Shown here one piece after another: positions 1-7,055 of a stretch of 8,951 nt of DNA. The notes beneath the pieces are model-generated. The model saw nothing but the letters and a program-made list of their open reading frames with translations, was not told the origin of the DNA and did not search any database. Origin of the DNA: Acidobacteriaceae bacterium (GTDB lineage: Bacteria; Acidobacteriota; Terriglobia; Terriglobales; Acidobacteriaceae); NCBI GenBank assembly GCA_027306745.1, contig DAHUZD010000175.1:1-8951 (forward strand), read 5' to 3'. The translations under genes were made by a program, and so were the position numbers. Each line of letters opens with the position of its first letter. The stretch's first letter is position 1.

Positions 1-36
1 CGCGAAAAACACAACCAGTACCGCAGCCCTCGCTAA
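1..36 (+). CDS. possible C-terminal tail of an upstream plus-strand gene (partial)
   Basis: Reading from base 1 gives eleven codons (REKHNQYRSPR) and a TAA stop at 34-36. The strong terminator stem begins about 18 nt later, which is the spacing expected at the end of a gene. The fragment is too short to identify. The frame starting at base 2 is also open, but it runs through the terminator hairpin and is less plausible. The call rests only on the stop codon and the adjacent terminator; the gene could equally end further left. Confidence 0.3.
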   Translation, partial: REKHNQYRSPR

Positions 37-53
37 AGAAGCGCAGGCACAAC

Positions 54-92
54 AAAAAACCGGCACGGTCGCTGACCGTGCCGGTTTTTTTT
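54..92. terminator. strong bidirectional rho-independent terminator
   Basis: A perfect 11-bp GC-rich stem (CCGGCACGGTC at 60-70 pairs with GACCGTGCCGG at 74-84) closes a GCT loop. It is followed by eight T on the plus strand (85-92). Six A at 54-59 precede the stem, so the minus-strand transcript also ends in a U run, and A/T pairing can lengthen the stem. It lies 27 nt past the stop of the radical SAM gene on the minus strand and just after a possible plus-strand gene end. It therefore probably serves both convergent transcripts. Confidence 0.92.
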
Positions 93-111
93 GCGCTTGA
101 GCGCACAGTCT

Positions 112-1281
112 CTACACAGATGCGGATGCCGCAGCCGCGCGCGGTTGATAAGGGCAGAATGGATCGCTGGCCAGCGCATTGCCAGTGTGCGCATAGGCGC
201 GCGCGCGCGATCCTCCACACAATGCTCGATACTCGCAGCGCCCACACTTGCCCAGAAATTTCTCTGGAGCATGCAGTGCGCGAAAGACCGGAGAGTTGCG
301 GTAGATGTCCACCAGATGCCCGCTGCGCACATCGCCCGCCTTCAACGGTAAAAATCCCGCCGGGTACACCTCGCCCTGGTTGGAGACAAATACGATGCCA
401 TGTCCGTCGCGAATGCCAAAGCCACGGTACATCGGCGTGCGCTCAATGCTCTCGGCGCTCATGCCTTCGGCGCGCATCCGGTTCAGCGCCACGCGCCGGT
501 ATGACGGAGCCTCCGTGGTCTTAATCGCAAACGGAGCCGTGCGCGTCCAATCATAAATTCTGTCCATCCATTGCTCGCCCAACTCAGGAGAAATAGGATT
601 CAGCATCCGTCCGCGTCCCACCGCGATCAGGAAAAACAAGCTCCAGCGCATCACTGGCATGGTTTGCAGCAAGGCGTAAATCGCCGGCAAGTCGTCCACC
701 GTCTCGGCAGAGACCAGCGTGTTCACCTGCACAGGCAGACCCAGTTCTCCAGCATCGCGCAGTGCGCGCATCGTCCAGTCGTAACAACCCGCCACGCCGC
801 GCACCAACTCATGCCGCGCTGCATTCGATCCATCCAGGCTCAGCCCCAGGCTCTCAATCCCATGTTGCTGCAATCTCTCTATCGCCGTGCGCGTCAGGTT
901 CGGCGTCGCGCTGGGCGTAATGGAAACAGAAAGCCCCAGCGCGCGCGCCTCATCGATCAACGCAAACACATCGGGCCGTTGCATCGGGTCGCCGCCGGTC
1001 AAGATCAAATGCGGCAACGGACGCCCAAAGGCGAGAATCTGTCGCAACAGAGAGCGGCTCTCTTCATGCGTCATCTCGTTGGGATGCGGCGTGGCAATGG
1101 CCTCGGCGCGGCAATGGCGGCAGGCTAACGCACAGGCCTGCGTCATTTCCCAATACACCAGCATGGGATTCTTCGCATAATCCACTCTGCCACCCGTACG
1201 CGCCAAGCCCGCCTGCGGTGCGGGTGCAACGCCCACGGCTCCTGGATTCGAGACAAACAACCGCTTTGTGCTTTCCATCAT
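112..1281 (-). CDS. radical SAM / SPASM-like protein (AhbD/NirJ-like, TIGR04053-type)
   Basis: This is a 389-residue radical SAM enzyme. The SAM-binding 4Fe-4S motif CX3CX2C is at C50, C54 and C57, and the GGDP motif is at 96-99. The C-terminal domain has a second cysteine set, C346, C349, C355 and C376, within a CGRCEYRALCGGSRARAY-type block that would hold an auxiliary cluster. The usual first SPASM cysteine is absent (the local sequence is YPAGFLP around 306-312). This resembles the TIGR04053 (BA_1875) family, which is related to the heme-synthesis enzymes AhbD, NirJ and PqqE. The start is the first of two ATG codons and overlaps the hemG stop as ATGA (1281-1278). The Shine-Dalgarno site is weak (AGGTG about 9 nt upstream), so coupled translation is likely. 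Adjacency to hemG suggests a porphyrin or heme role, but the substrate is not known from the sequence. The shared frame is open far upstream inside hemG; that extension is an antisense-like shadow, not protein. Confidence 0.88.
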   Translation of the reverse strand: MMESTKRLFVSNPGAVGVAPAPQAGLARTGGRVDYAKNPMLVYWEMTQACALACRHCRAEAIATPHPNEMTHEESRSLLRQILAFGRPLPHLILTGGDPMQRPDVFALIDEARALGLSVSITPSATPNLTRTAIERLQQHGIESLGLSLDGSNAARHELVRGVAGCYDWTMRALRDAGELGLPVQVNTLVSAETVDDLPAIYALLQTMPVMRWSLFFLIAVGRGRMLNPISPELGEQWMDRIYDWTRTAPFAIKTTEAPSYRRVALNRMRAEGMSAESIERTPMYRGFGIRDGHGIVFVSNQGEVYPAGFLPLKAGDVRSGHLVDIYRNSPVFRALHAPEKFLGKCGRCEYRALCGGSRARAYAHTGNALASDPFCPYQPRAAAASASV

Positions 1282-2714
1282 AAGGACACACACCTGTCGA
1301 TTTGGATTTTTTCTGCCGCCATAGCGGCTGCATCTTTGCCGCTGCGGATGCAATCTGGAATGCCTGCGCCGTGGTAAGCCGCACCGGCCAGATACAGGCC
1401 ATCGTGTTGCGCAACCCGGTGCTCGATCTCCTCCACCAGCGCCGCGTGGCCCAACTCGTATTGCGGATTGGCCTTCCACCAGCAATGCGCCACGGCCAGC
1501 AACGGATGCGCCGCAATCCCCATCGTGGTGCGCAGCTCCACGCGCGCGCGATCGATCAACTCCGCCTCGCCCTGTTCCGCCAAGTGCTCCGCGCCCGCTC
1601 CTCCCAGAAAAACCCGCAGCAGCACACGATCCTCCGGCGCACGATCGCGAAATTTCACCGAAGACCACGAGCAGGCCGTTATGCTTCGATGTTCCGTGCG
1701 TGGAATCACAAAGCCGTATCCATCCAGAGCGTGCGGAATCTCGCTGCGCCGATACGCCAGCGAAACTGTCGCCGTGGAAACATACCGGATCGCGCGCAGC
1801 TTTTCCGCCAACGGTGCGTCGAGCGCCTGCACCATCGGCGCCGCGGCATAGGCCGGTGCGGCCACGATCACTGCATCCGCATGCAGCTTCTGCCCATCGC
1901 CCATCGTCAACTGGTACCGACCATCCTGGTGCGCAATCGTTTCCACGCTCTCGCCCAGCCGCAATGTGCCTGGCTTCAGCCGGACCGCCAACGCATCTGT
2001 CATTTGCTGCAGGCCGCCACTCAGGCTGTAAAACATTGGCCCATCCGCACCACGGCGTCCACCCTGCGCTGCATTCTTTTTCTGCGCCTGCCTGCGGCTG
2101 CGCATGGCGCGCAACAGGCCGCCGTGTTTCCGCTCCATCTCCAAAAACACAGGAAATGTACTTTGCAAACTCAACCGCTCCGGGTCCGCAGCGTGAATGC
2201 CAGCCATCAGCGGCGTGGCGATTTTCTCCAACGCCTCCTGCCCCAACCGTCTGCGCACAAATGCGGCCAGGCTCTCCTCCGGCGCATCTGGCTTGCGTGG
2301 AGGAATAAAGTACTCCATGCCCATGCGCAGCTTGCCCGGCCACGACAGCAGTCGCGAGCGCAGCACTGGCATCACCTTCGCCGGAGCCACCAGCATCATT
2401 CCCTCCGGCAGCGGATGCAATCTTCCCCGGCTCCAAACATACGTGGTGCGCTTCTCCATGTTGGAGCCGAGCAGCCTTTCTTCCAGGCCCAGCTCACGGC
2501 ACAACTCCAGCGCATCCGGCTTTTGCACGATAAAGGAATCTGGCCCGCGCTCCACCAGATAATCATCGTGGCGCTCGGAAACAATCTTTCCACCGGGATG
2601 CAGGCCGCGTTCTATCACCAGGCAGCGAACTGCGCCGCGCGATTTATTTTGCAGCGTCCAGGCCGCCGCCAACCCTGCAATGCCCGCGCCAATAATCACC
2701 ACGGTTTTCTGCAT
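1278..2714 (-). CDS. hemG: FAD-dependent protoporphyrinogen/coproporphyrinogen oxidase (HemG, hemY type)
   Basis: This 478-residue flavoprotein matches the oxygen-dependent porphyrinogen oxidase family in length and motifs. The N-terminal dinucleotide-binding fold is VIIGAGIAGLAAAW at 6-19, followed by an acidic residue (E35) and GGKI at 41-44. The family blocks VERGPDSF (54-61), EKIATPLMAGIHAADPERLS (163-182) and the C-terminal FAD block AGAAYHGAGIPDCIRSG (443-459) are all present. The enzyme removes six electrons from a porphyrinogen in heme synthesis, using O2. The sequence alone does not decide between protoporphyrinogen IX and, as in the coproporphyrin-dependent pathway, coproporphyrinogen III. 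The start is supported by GGAGAG (2721-2726) six bases before ATG. It is the first gene of a two-gene operon with the radical SAM gene, which it overlaps by 4 nt. Confidence 0.93.
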   Translation of the reverse strand: MQKTVVIIGAGIAGLAAAWTLQNKSRGAVRCLVIERGLHPGGKIVSERHDDYLVERGPDSFIVQKPDALELCRELGLEERLLGSNMEKRTTYVWSRGRLHPLPEGMMLVAPAKVMPVLRSRLLSWPGKLRMGMEYFIPPRKPDAPEESLAAFVRRRLGQEALEKIATPLMAGIHAADPERLSLQSTFPVFLEMERKHGGLLRAMRSRRQAQKKNAAQGGRRGADGPMFYSLSGGLQQMTDALAVRLKPGTLRLGESVETIAHQDGRYQLTMGDGQKLHADAVIVAAPAYAAAPMVQALDAPLAEKLRAIRYVSTATVSLAYRRSEIPHALDGYGFVIPRTEHRSITACSWSSVKFRDRAPEDRVLLRVFLGGAGAEHLAEQGEAELIDRARVELRTTMGIAAHPLLAVAHCWWKANPQYELGHAALVEEIEHRVAQHDGLYLAGAAYHGAGIPDCIRSGKDAAAMAAEKIQIDRCVSL

Positions 2715-2754
2715 CGCTCACTCTCCGGTGCGCATTCCATCGCAACAGCCTCAG

Positions 2755-2760
2755 ATTATG
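2755..2760 (-). promoter_or_regulatory. candidate -10 element for hemG
   Basis: Read on the minus strand this is CATAAT, five of six matches to TATAAT. It would place transcription start near 2748 and give a leader of roughly 34 nt that contains the GGAGAG ribosome site. The 17-bp-upstream hexamer (CACTGC) is a poor -35, so either the promoter needs an activator or the call is wrong. Confidence 0.4.
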
Positions 2761-2791
2761 TTCCGCCTCCACCCTGCGCAGTGATTGCGGT

Positions 2792-2806
2792 CACAGAATT
2801 TCTGTG
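2792..2806. promoter_or_regulatory. 15-bp palindrome, candidate operator
   Basis: CACAGAA-T-TTCTGTG is a perfect 7+1+7 inverted repeat in the shared upstream region of hemG and the flavoprotein gene. Its centre is about 50 bp upstream of the predicted hemG start of transcription and about 105 bp upstream of the flavoprotein ATG. A dimeric regulator could bind here and control either or both genes. Which regulator it might be cannot be told from the sequence. Confidence 0.4.
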
Positions 2807-2904
2807 CGCTGCGCCTGAAGCTAAGTACAGATGAGATGCTTGCTGCACACATTACAAAACTGCGACGATCACCGCACACTCTCGATGCAACAATTAGGAT
2901 CGAT

Positions 2905-4401
2905 ATGACTCAACTTCCCCACATCATTCAAGGCGGCATGGGCGCAGGCGTCTCCAGTTGGCGTCTCGCTCAGTCCGTATCGCGCCTCGGCCAGTTGGGC
3001 GTGGTCTCCGGCACGGCGCTCGATCAGATCCTCGCGCGTCGTCTCCAAGATGGCGATCCCGGCGGACATATGCGCCGTGCCCTCAAAGCTTTTCCCTTTC
3101 CGGCCAAGGCCGCACGCGTTCAAAACGCGTACTTCATTCCCGGCGGCAAAACCACGCAGGCTGCTTATCGCGTCGCCCCCATGCACGCCAAGGAAAATCC
3201 ACGCGATCTGACGGAGTTGTGCATCCTTGGCAATTTCGTTGAAGTTTTTCTCGCACGCGAAGGTCACGCGAACCCCGTCGGCATCAACTATCTGGAAAAA
3301 ATTCAGATGGCGCACCTGCCCGCAATCTATGGCGCGATGCTCGCCAATGTGGGTTACGTTTTGATGGGCGCGGGCATCCCGCTGCGCATCCCTGCCGTGC
3401 TCGATAGCTTCGCCACACACCAGCCCGCAGAGTATCCGCTCAACGTCACCGGAGCGCTGGAGACAGACGACACACTGATGCACTTCGATCCGCGCGCGTG
3501 GATGGAGTGCGAGCTGCCTCCGCTCATGCGTCCAAAGTTTTTGTCCATCGTCTCTTCAAATACCTTGGCCACAACTATGTTGAAAAAGGCGCATGGCCGC
3601 GTCGATGGCCTCATCATCGAAATGCCCACCGCAGGCGGCCACAACGCTCCGCCACGCGGCAAACTGCAACTCTCCGCTGAAGGTGAACCCATCTACGGCG
3701 GACGCGACGCCGTGGACATCGCCAAGCTCTGCGAACTCGGCGTGCCCTTTTGGCTGGCTGGCGGCTACGGCCATCCTGAAAAGTTGCGCGAGGCGCTCTC
3801 GCTCGGCGCAACCGGCGTCCAGGTCGGTACGGCCTTCGCTTTCACTGAGGAGTCGGATCTTCGCGCCGATTACAAGACAGCCTTGCTGGCCCAGGCTGCG
3901 AGCGGCCAAGCCCACATCTTCACCGATCCGCTGGCTTCGCCCACTGGTTTTCCGTTTAAGGTTGCGCAACTTGAAGGCACGGGTTCAGATGCAGAAATCT
4001 GCGCCGCACGCCCGCGCATCTGCGATCTGGGTTTCCTGCGCGAAGCCTACCGCACGCCCGATGGCGCCATCGGCTACCGCTGCGCGGCAGAACCAATCAG
4101 CGTCTATGTAGCAAAGGGCGGCAAGCCGGAAGACGCCGCTGGCCGCAAGTGCCTCTGCAACGCTCTGCTGGCCAACATCGGCCATCCACAGGTGCGCAAT
4201 GGCCACCGCGTTGAAGTCGGCTTGGTCACAGCAGGCGACGACCTGGTGCACATCACGCAATTTCTACCGCCGGGCCGCTCCAGCTACCGCGCCGCCGATG
4301 TCATCGAAAAACTACTCACAGGCCTTGCCTCAGAAGCAGACGAGCGCGCCTACGCCAGTCCACGCACGGGAACGCAATCTTTCGCCTCAACCGGACAATG
4401 A
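2905..4401 (+). CDS. long nitronate monooxygenase (2-nitropropane dioxygenase)-family FMN protein
   Basis: This 498-residue TIM-barrel flavoprotein is of the NMO/enoyl-reductase-like type. The N-terminal IIQGGMGAGVSSWRLAQSVS (7-26) and VVSGTALD (33-40) match the family's opening FMN-binding strands. IIEMPTAGGHNAPPRG (237-252) carries H246, equivalent to the catalytic-base histidine in the AGGH motif. LAGGYGHPEKLREAL followed by GATGVQVGTAFAFTEES (284-317) is the phosphate-binding end of the barrel. Typical NMOs have about 310-360 residues; this one has a long middle section and a roughly 130-residue C-terminal extension with five cysteines (C366, C373, C393, C416, C418). It is probably a separate subfamily, so nitronate oxidation should not be assumed. 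The ATG at 2905 is preceded by AGGA (2896-2899) with 5-nt spacing, which is far better than the TTG at 2785. It is a single-gene unit divergent from hemG. Confidence 0.85.
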   Translation: MTQLPHIIQGGMGAGVSSWRLAQSVSRLGQLGVVSGTALDQILARRLQDGDPGGHMRRALKAFPFPAKAARVQNAYFIPGGKTTQAAYRVAPMHAKENPRDLTELCILGNFVEVFLAREGHANPVGINYLEKIQMAHLPAIYGAMLANVGYVLMGAGIPLRIPAVLDSFATHQPAEYPLNVTGALETDDTLMHFDPRAWMECELPPLMRPKFLSIVSSNTLATTMLKKAHGRVDGLIIEMPTAGGHNAPPRGKLQLSAEGEPIYGGRDAVDIAKLCELGVPFWLAGGYGHPEKLREALSLGATGVQVGTAFAFTEESDLRADYKTALLAQAASGQAHIFTDPLASPTGFPFKVAQLEGTGSDAEICAARPRICDLGFLREAYRTPDGAIGYRCAAEPISVYVAKGGKPEDAAGRKCLCNALLANIGHPQVRNGHRVEVGLVTAGDDLVHITQFLPPGRSSYRAADVIEKLLTGLASEADERAYASPRTGTQSFASTGQ

Positions 4402-4443
4402 CGGACCGGTTGATGACTGGCACCACGAAGTATCTTTGAACTC

Positions 4444-4482
4444 TTGAGCGTTGAACGGCTGCGCGGCCTCAGCCGCGCTCAA
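4444..4482. terminator. nested hairpin in the convergent gap, possible weak terminator
   Basis: TTGAGCG (4444-4450) pairs with CGCTCAA (4476-4482), and CGGCTG (4456-4461) pairs with CAGCCG (4470-4475). A 5-nt bulge (4451-4455) separates the two helices and an 8-nt loop closes them. A competing fold pairs GCGCGGC (4461-4467) with GCCGCGC (4472-4478) around a 4-nt loop. The hairpin sits between the stop codons of two convergent genes and touches the cytochrome stop codon. Neither strand has a real U run, so intrinsic termination may be weak. The rest of the gap (4402-4443) shows nothing recognisable. Confidence 0.45.
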
Positions 4483-5106
4483 TCAATTTCCCGGCTGCGC
4501 GCTGCCGCCGCCGTTTCCATCGCTGCTGGTTGACGCCGGCTGCGCGCCCGTTTGTTTCTTGTGTGCGATGCGACTCCACAGCGTTGGCTTCACATACGCT
4601 GGCGTAGCGATCACGCGCATGTAGGCGACCACATCGGAAATCTCCTGTGGCGTCAACGATTGGCCATACGGCGGCATCATCGCTGACTTGCCTGTCGCGC
4701 TGCCGCCCAGCGCGATGGCCCGCTCCAGCGCCGCATCGCTCATCGGGTTAAAGACCGTGCCATCGCTCATCAACGGCGGCGTGGGCGTTACGTTGCTGCG
4801 ATTCGACGGCCCCGCTGGCGTCGAGTCAGCGTGGCACCAGATGCACTGCTCCATGTACACGCGCTTGCCATCGGCCTGCGCATAGTTCAGCGGAATCGCG
4901 TGGTCAGGATTGTTGGGGTCCGTATCCGATCCGTAGGAGCCGAAGGAAACATATTCGACTCCTTTGGGATGCGGCACTTGCCGCACCACCCGACCCTGTC
5001 CATACGGCCAGCACCAGAGCGGCGTGGCCGCCAGGCTCTTTGCGCTGAAGGCATACACACCCAGCGAAGCTGCAATCACGGAAAAGTACAGTGCGATGGT
5101 CTTCAT
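4483..5106 (-). CDS. monoheme c-type cytochrome, secreted
   Basis: This 207-residue class I-like cytochrome c has an N-terminal export signal or anchor (hydrophobic residues about 4-27). It has one heme-attachment site, CIWCH (88-92), and a likely axial methionine in SAMMPPYG (141-148, M143 or M144). A helix typical of cytochrome c follows (LTPQEISDVVAYMRVIA, 151-167). It would carry electrons in the periplasm. About 60 residues lie between the signal and the heme, including a CW pair at C32-W33, and residues 183-207 form a Gln/Ser/Gly-rich low-complexity tail. The ATG overlaps the stop of the hexaheme gene (ATGA, 5106-5103), and GGAGG lies 6 nt upstream, so the two are translationally coupled and probably partners. 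It is the last gene of the operon. Confidence 0.88.
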   Translation of the reverse strand: MKTIALYFSVIAASLGVYAFSAKSLAATPLWCWPYGQGRVVRQVPHPKGVEYVSFGSYGSDTDPNNPDHAIPLNYAQADGKRVYMEQCIWCHADSTPAGPSNRSNVTPTPPLMSDGTVFNPMSDAALERAIALGGSATGKSAMMPPYGQSLTPQEISDVVAYMRVIATPAYVKPTLWSRIAHKKQTGAQPASTSSDGNGGGSAQPGN

Positions 5107-7028
5107 GGCTGTCCTCCCGCTCCGGCGGCTTCTGCCTGCCCTGGGGCTTGTTTCAACGTCAACAAGTATGCGGTGATCTCCTCAATCTCCGCCTGCGTAA
5201 ATTTCTGTCGCGGCTCAATCGTGCCCGGCAACAGCGCCTGCGGATTGCGCAGCCAGGCCTCCATCCACGCGGGCGTCAGCCAGTTGCCCGCATTGTTCAA
5301 GCTGGGGCCGACGTAGCCGCCGGTCGAGCCAATCGTGTGGCAGGACTGGCATTGAAATTTCTCCTCGTAAAGTTTTTTCCCGTGCGCGGCCATCTCTGGC
5401 GTAAAGCTCGCCACGCTCACTGCATTTGGATCCACGGCAGGGTTGCGCATCGTGCTGGTCAAAAAATCCGCCAACACTTGCGCGTCCTGCTGCGGCATGT
5501 TGAACTCTGGCATGCGTGCGGTCAGCGTAGGCCGCAAGGTTTGCGGCTTCTGCAAAAATGCGGCGATCCAGTCATGCTGGGAGCGGCTGCCTTCATACGA
5601 CAGGTTCGGAGCCAGCGTGCCACCATATCCGTTGAAGGTGTGGCAAACATAGCAGCGATAACGCTGGTACAGTTCACCCGCCGCGCCGCTGGGATGAAAC
5701 GCCGGATGCGGTTTGGGCAGCATGGGATACTGTTCACCCGCGGTCGATGCGCCACCGGTCATGCTCAATACGGCCGTGGTCAAATCATCCAGATCGCTTT
5801 GGCTCATCGCAAACTGCGGCATGTGCGTTTCAGGCGTCACCGACACAGGGTTGGTGATCTTGGCTTGTATGTAGGCGATCATGAAGCGAGGAATTTTCCC
5901 CACGCTGATATCGAGCACTGTATCTCTCTTGGCTGGAAAGTGTGTCGGAATCGCCTGCCCAAAGTGCGAGCTGACCTGCAACAGATACGGTCCCGGTGCC
6001 ATACCTAGTCCCGACAGATCTGGTGCAAAATTTTTGCGTGGCGTCAGACCCTCGATCGCATGGCATTGGATGCATCCCTTGTCCTGAAATAGTTGGCGCC
6101 CCTCTTGCACATCCGCCGGCGTCGGCGCGTCCAGCTTGGGCACATCGCTCAGCAAGTCAGGATCCGTCAGCCGAGTTTCCACATATTGCGACACCTCATA
6201 CAAATCCTGGTCTGACCATTGATAACGCGGCATCTTTGTGTGCTGCAAATATCCCTGCGGGTCGCGCAACCACGCCACCAGCCATTGCGGATTCACCTTG
6301 CTGCCCACCTTGGTCAGCTCAGGGCCAATGTTGCCACCAATCAACTGCGTAACGCCGCCGCGATCCACCGACAATGCGTGGCAGGTGACGCAGAACATTT
6401 GATTGAAGCGCACCTCGCCTGCATCCGCCGGGTCGCCGTTCTTGCGCGCCGCGGTCATCGCACTGGCGCTGAAGCGATAGGCAGCCACGGGCTGCGCCTT
6501 CTGCACGCTCAAAAATGCAGAGAGCGCGCGCAACTCCTCCTCACTCAAACGGAATTTAGGCATCCTCGGCTGTGTGGCCACGCCATCGATAACGACGTTG
6601 CCATCCGCATCAAGAATCGTGCGCGGTTCTTTGAGCCACTTGTAAATCCATTCCCGGCTCACCTTCGTCCCAACGCTGCTCAGGTCTGGAGCCAGCATGG
6701 CCGGGCGCTCCACGCCTTGCAGCGTGTGGCAGCCGATGCAGTTGTAGCGCACCAGCAGTGTGCGCCCGCGGTTCAGGCGCGGCGTCTGCGGCAGATCTTC
6801 ATGGTGGCAGGCTCCACAACTGGCCTGCTCATACTGCTGCGGCAACACCGGCTGCCGCCACGCCAGCGCACCGACATGCGCGTGGCGCACCATCTCGGCG
6901 TGTGTATACCGCCACGCATCCCGGCTGCCAGACCCCGGCCAGTAAATCGCTACCAGCGCTGCCGCAATCGCTACGGCAAAGGCATGGGGCAGCCATGGCA
7001 CTGCTTTTTGTATGGTTTGTTTCAACAT
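5103..7028 (-). CDS. membrane-anchored hexaheme cytochrome c (five cytochrome c modules)
   Basis: This 641-residue protein has one N-terminal membrane segment (about 13-30) and a periplasmic part with six CXXCH sites: CGACH 71-75, CIGCH 97-101, CVTCH 213-217, CIQCH 319-323, CYVCH 459-463 and CQSCH 560-564. Hemes 2 to 6 lie in five repeated class I-like modules of about 80-120 residues. Each reads CXXCH, then a [AG]P-[DENS]-L-like loop or close variant, then a WL..P helix. Modules 1-4 then have a MPxF/MPxY axial methionine at M156, M266, M403 and M506. Module 5 has GTIEPRQKF (602-610) instead and lacks that methionine. The first heme site lies in a His-rich N-terminal stretch and may have bis-His ligation. 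The third module contains a longer insertion (about 350-395). Such proteins pass electrons along the periplasmic face of the membrane. GGAG lies 5 nt before the ATG. The gene follows the cupredoxin gene by 27 nt and overlaps the monoheme gene. Confidence 0.9.
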   Translation of the reverse strand: MLKQTIQKAVPWLPHAFAVAIAAALVAIYWPGSGSRDAWRYTHAEMVRHAHVGALAWRQPVLPQQYEQASCGACHHEDLPQTPRLNRGRTLLVRYNCIGCHTLQGVERPAMLAPDLSSVGTKVSREWIYKWLKEPRTILDADGNVVIDGVATQPRMPKFRLSEEELRALSAFLSVQKAQPVAAYRFSASAMTAARKNGDPADAGEVRFNQMFCVTCHALSVDRGGVTQLIGGNIGPELTKVGSKVNPQWLVAWLRDPQGYLQHTKMPRYQWSDQDLYEVSQYVETRLTDPDLLSDVPKLDAPTPADVQEGRQLFQDKGCIQCHAIEGLTPRKNFAPDLSGLGMAPGPYLLQVSSHFGQAIPTHFPAKRDTVLDISVGKIPRFMIAYIQAKITNPVSVTPETHMPQFAMSQSDLDDLTTAVLSMTGGASTAGEQYPMLPKPHPAFHPSGAAGELYQRYRCYVCHTFNGYGGTLAPNLSYEGSRSQHDWIAAFLQKPQTLRPTLTARMPEFNMPQQDAQVLADFLTSTMRNPAVDPNAVSVASFTPEMAAHGKKLYEEKFQCQSCHTIGSTGGYVGPSLNNAGNWLTPAWMEAWLRNPQALLPGTIEPRQKFTQAEIEEITAYLLTLKQAPGQAEAAGAGGQP

Positions 7029-7055
7029 CGCTGCTCCATGCCCATCCGGATTCCG

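Larger units (their letters stand above)
2715..2904. promoter_or_regulatory. divergent intergenic region between hemG and the flavoprotein gene
   Basis: These 190 bp separate two divergently transcribed genes and must carry both promoters. On the minus strand, CATAAT (2755-2760 on the plus strand as ATTATG) is a good -10 candidate for hemG, about 40 nt from its start codon, but no convincing -35 hexamer sits 17 bp upstream. No clear plus-strand promoter stands out. A perfect palindrome at 2792-2806 is listed separately. The open frame extending the flavoprotein gene upstream to 2785 is judged non-coding. Confidence 0.6.

Noticed and set aside
196..209. Alternating CG run as a possible regulatory or Z-DNA repeat
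   Set aside because: It lies within the conserved SRARAY codons of the radical SAM gene and is explained by codon choice in GC-rich DNA.
1282..2436. Long open minus-strand frame joined in phase to the radical SAM gene, suggesting a 774-residue protein
   Set aside because: The upstream half overlaps hemG in another frame, has no recognisable domain and a low-complexity Gly/Ala/Arg composition. The real gene starts at 1281 with family motifs from there on.
1302..2834. 510-codon plus-strand open frame
   Set aside because: It is antisense to hemG, rich in His, Arg and Gln as expected from reading high-GC codons backward, and has no family motifs.
2785..2904. 40-residue N-terminal extension of the flavoprotein from a TTG codon
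   Set aside because: The family sequence begins right at MTQLPHIIQGG, the ATG at 2905 has a good ribosome site, and the extension would cover the promoter region and palindrome.
5091..6008. 305-codon plus-strand open frame
   Set aside because: It is antisense to the hexaheme gene and Arg-rich, with no recognisable domain.
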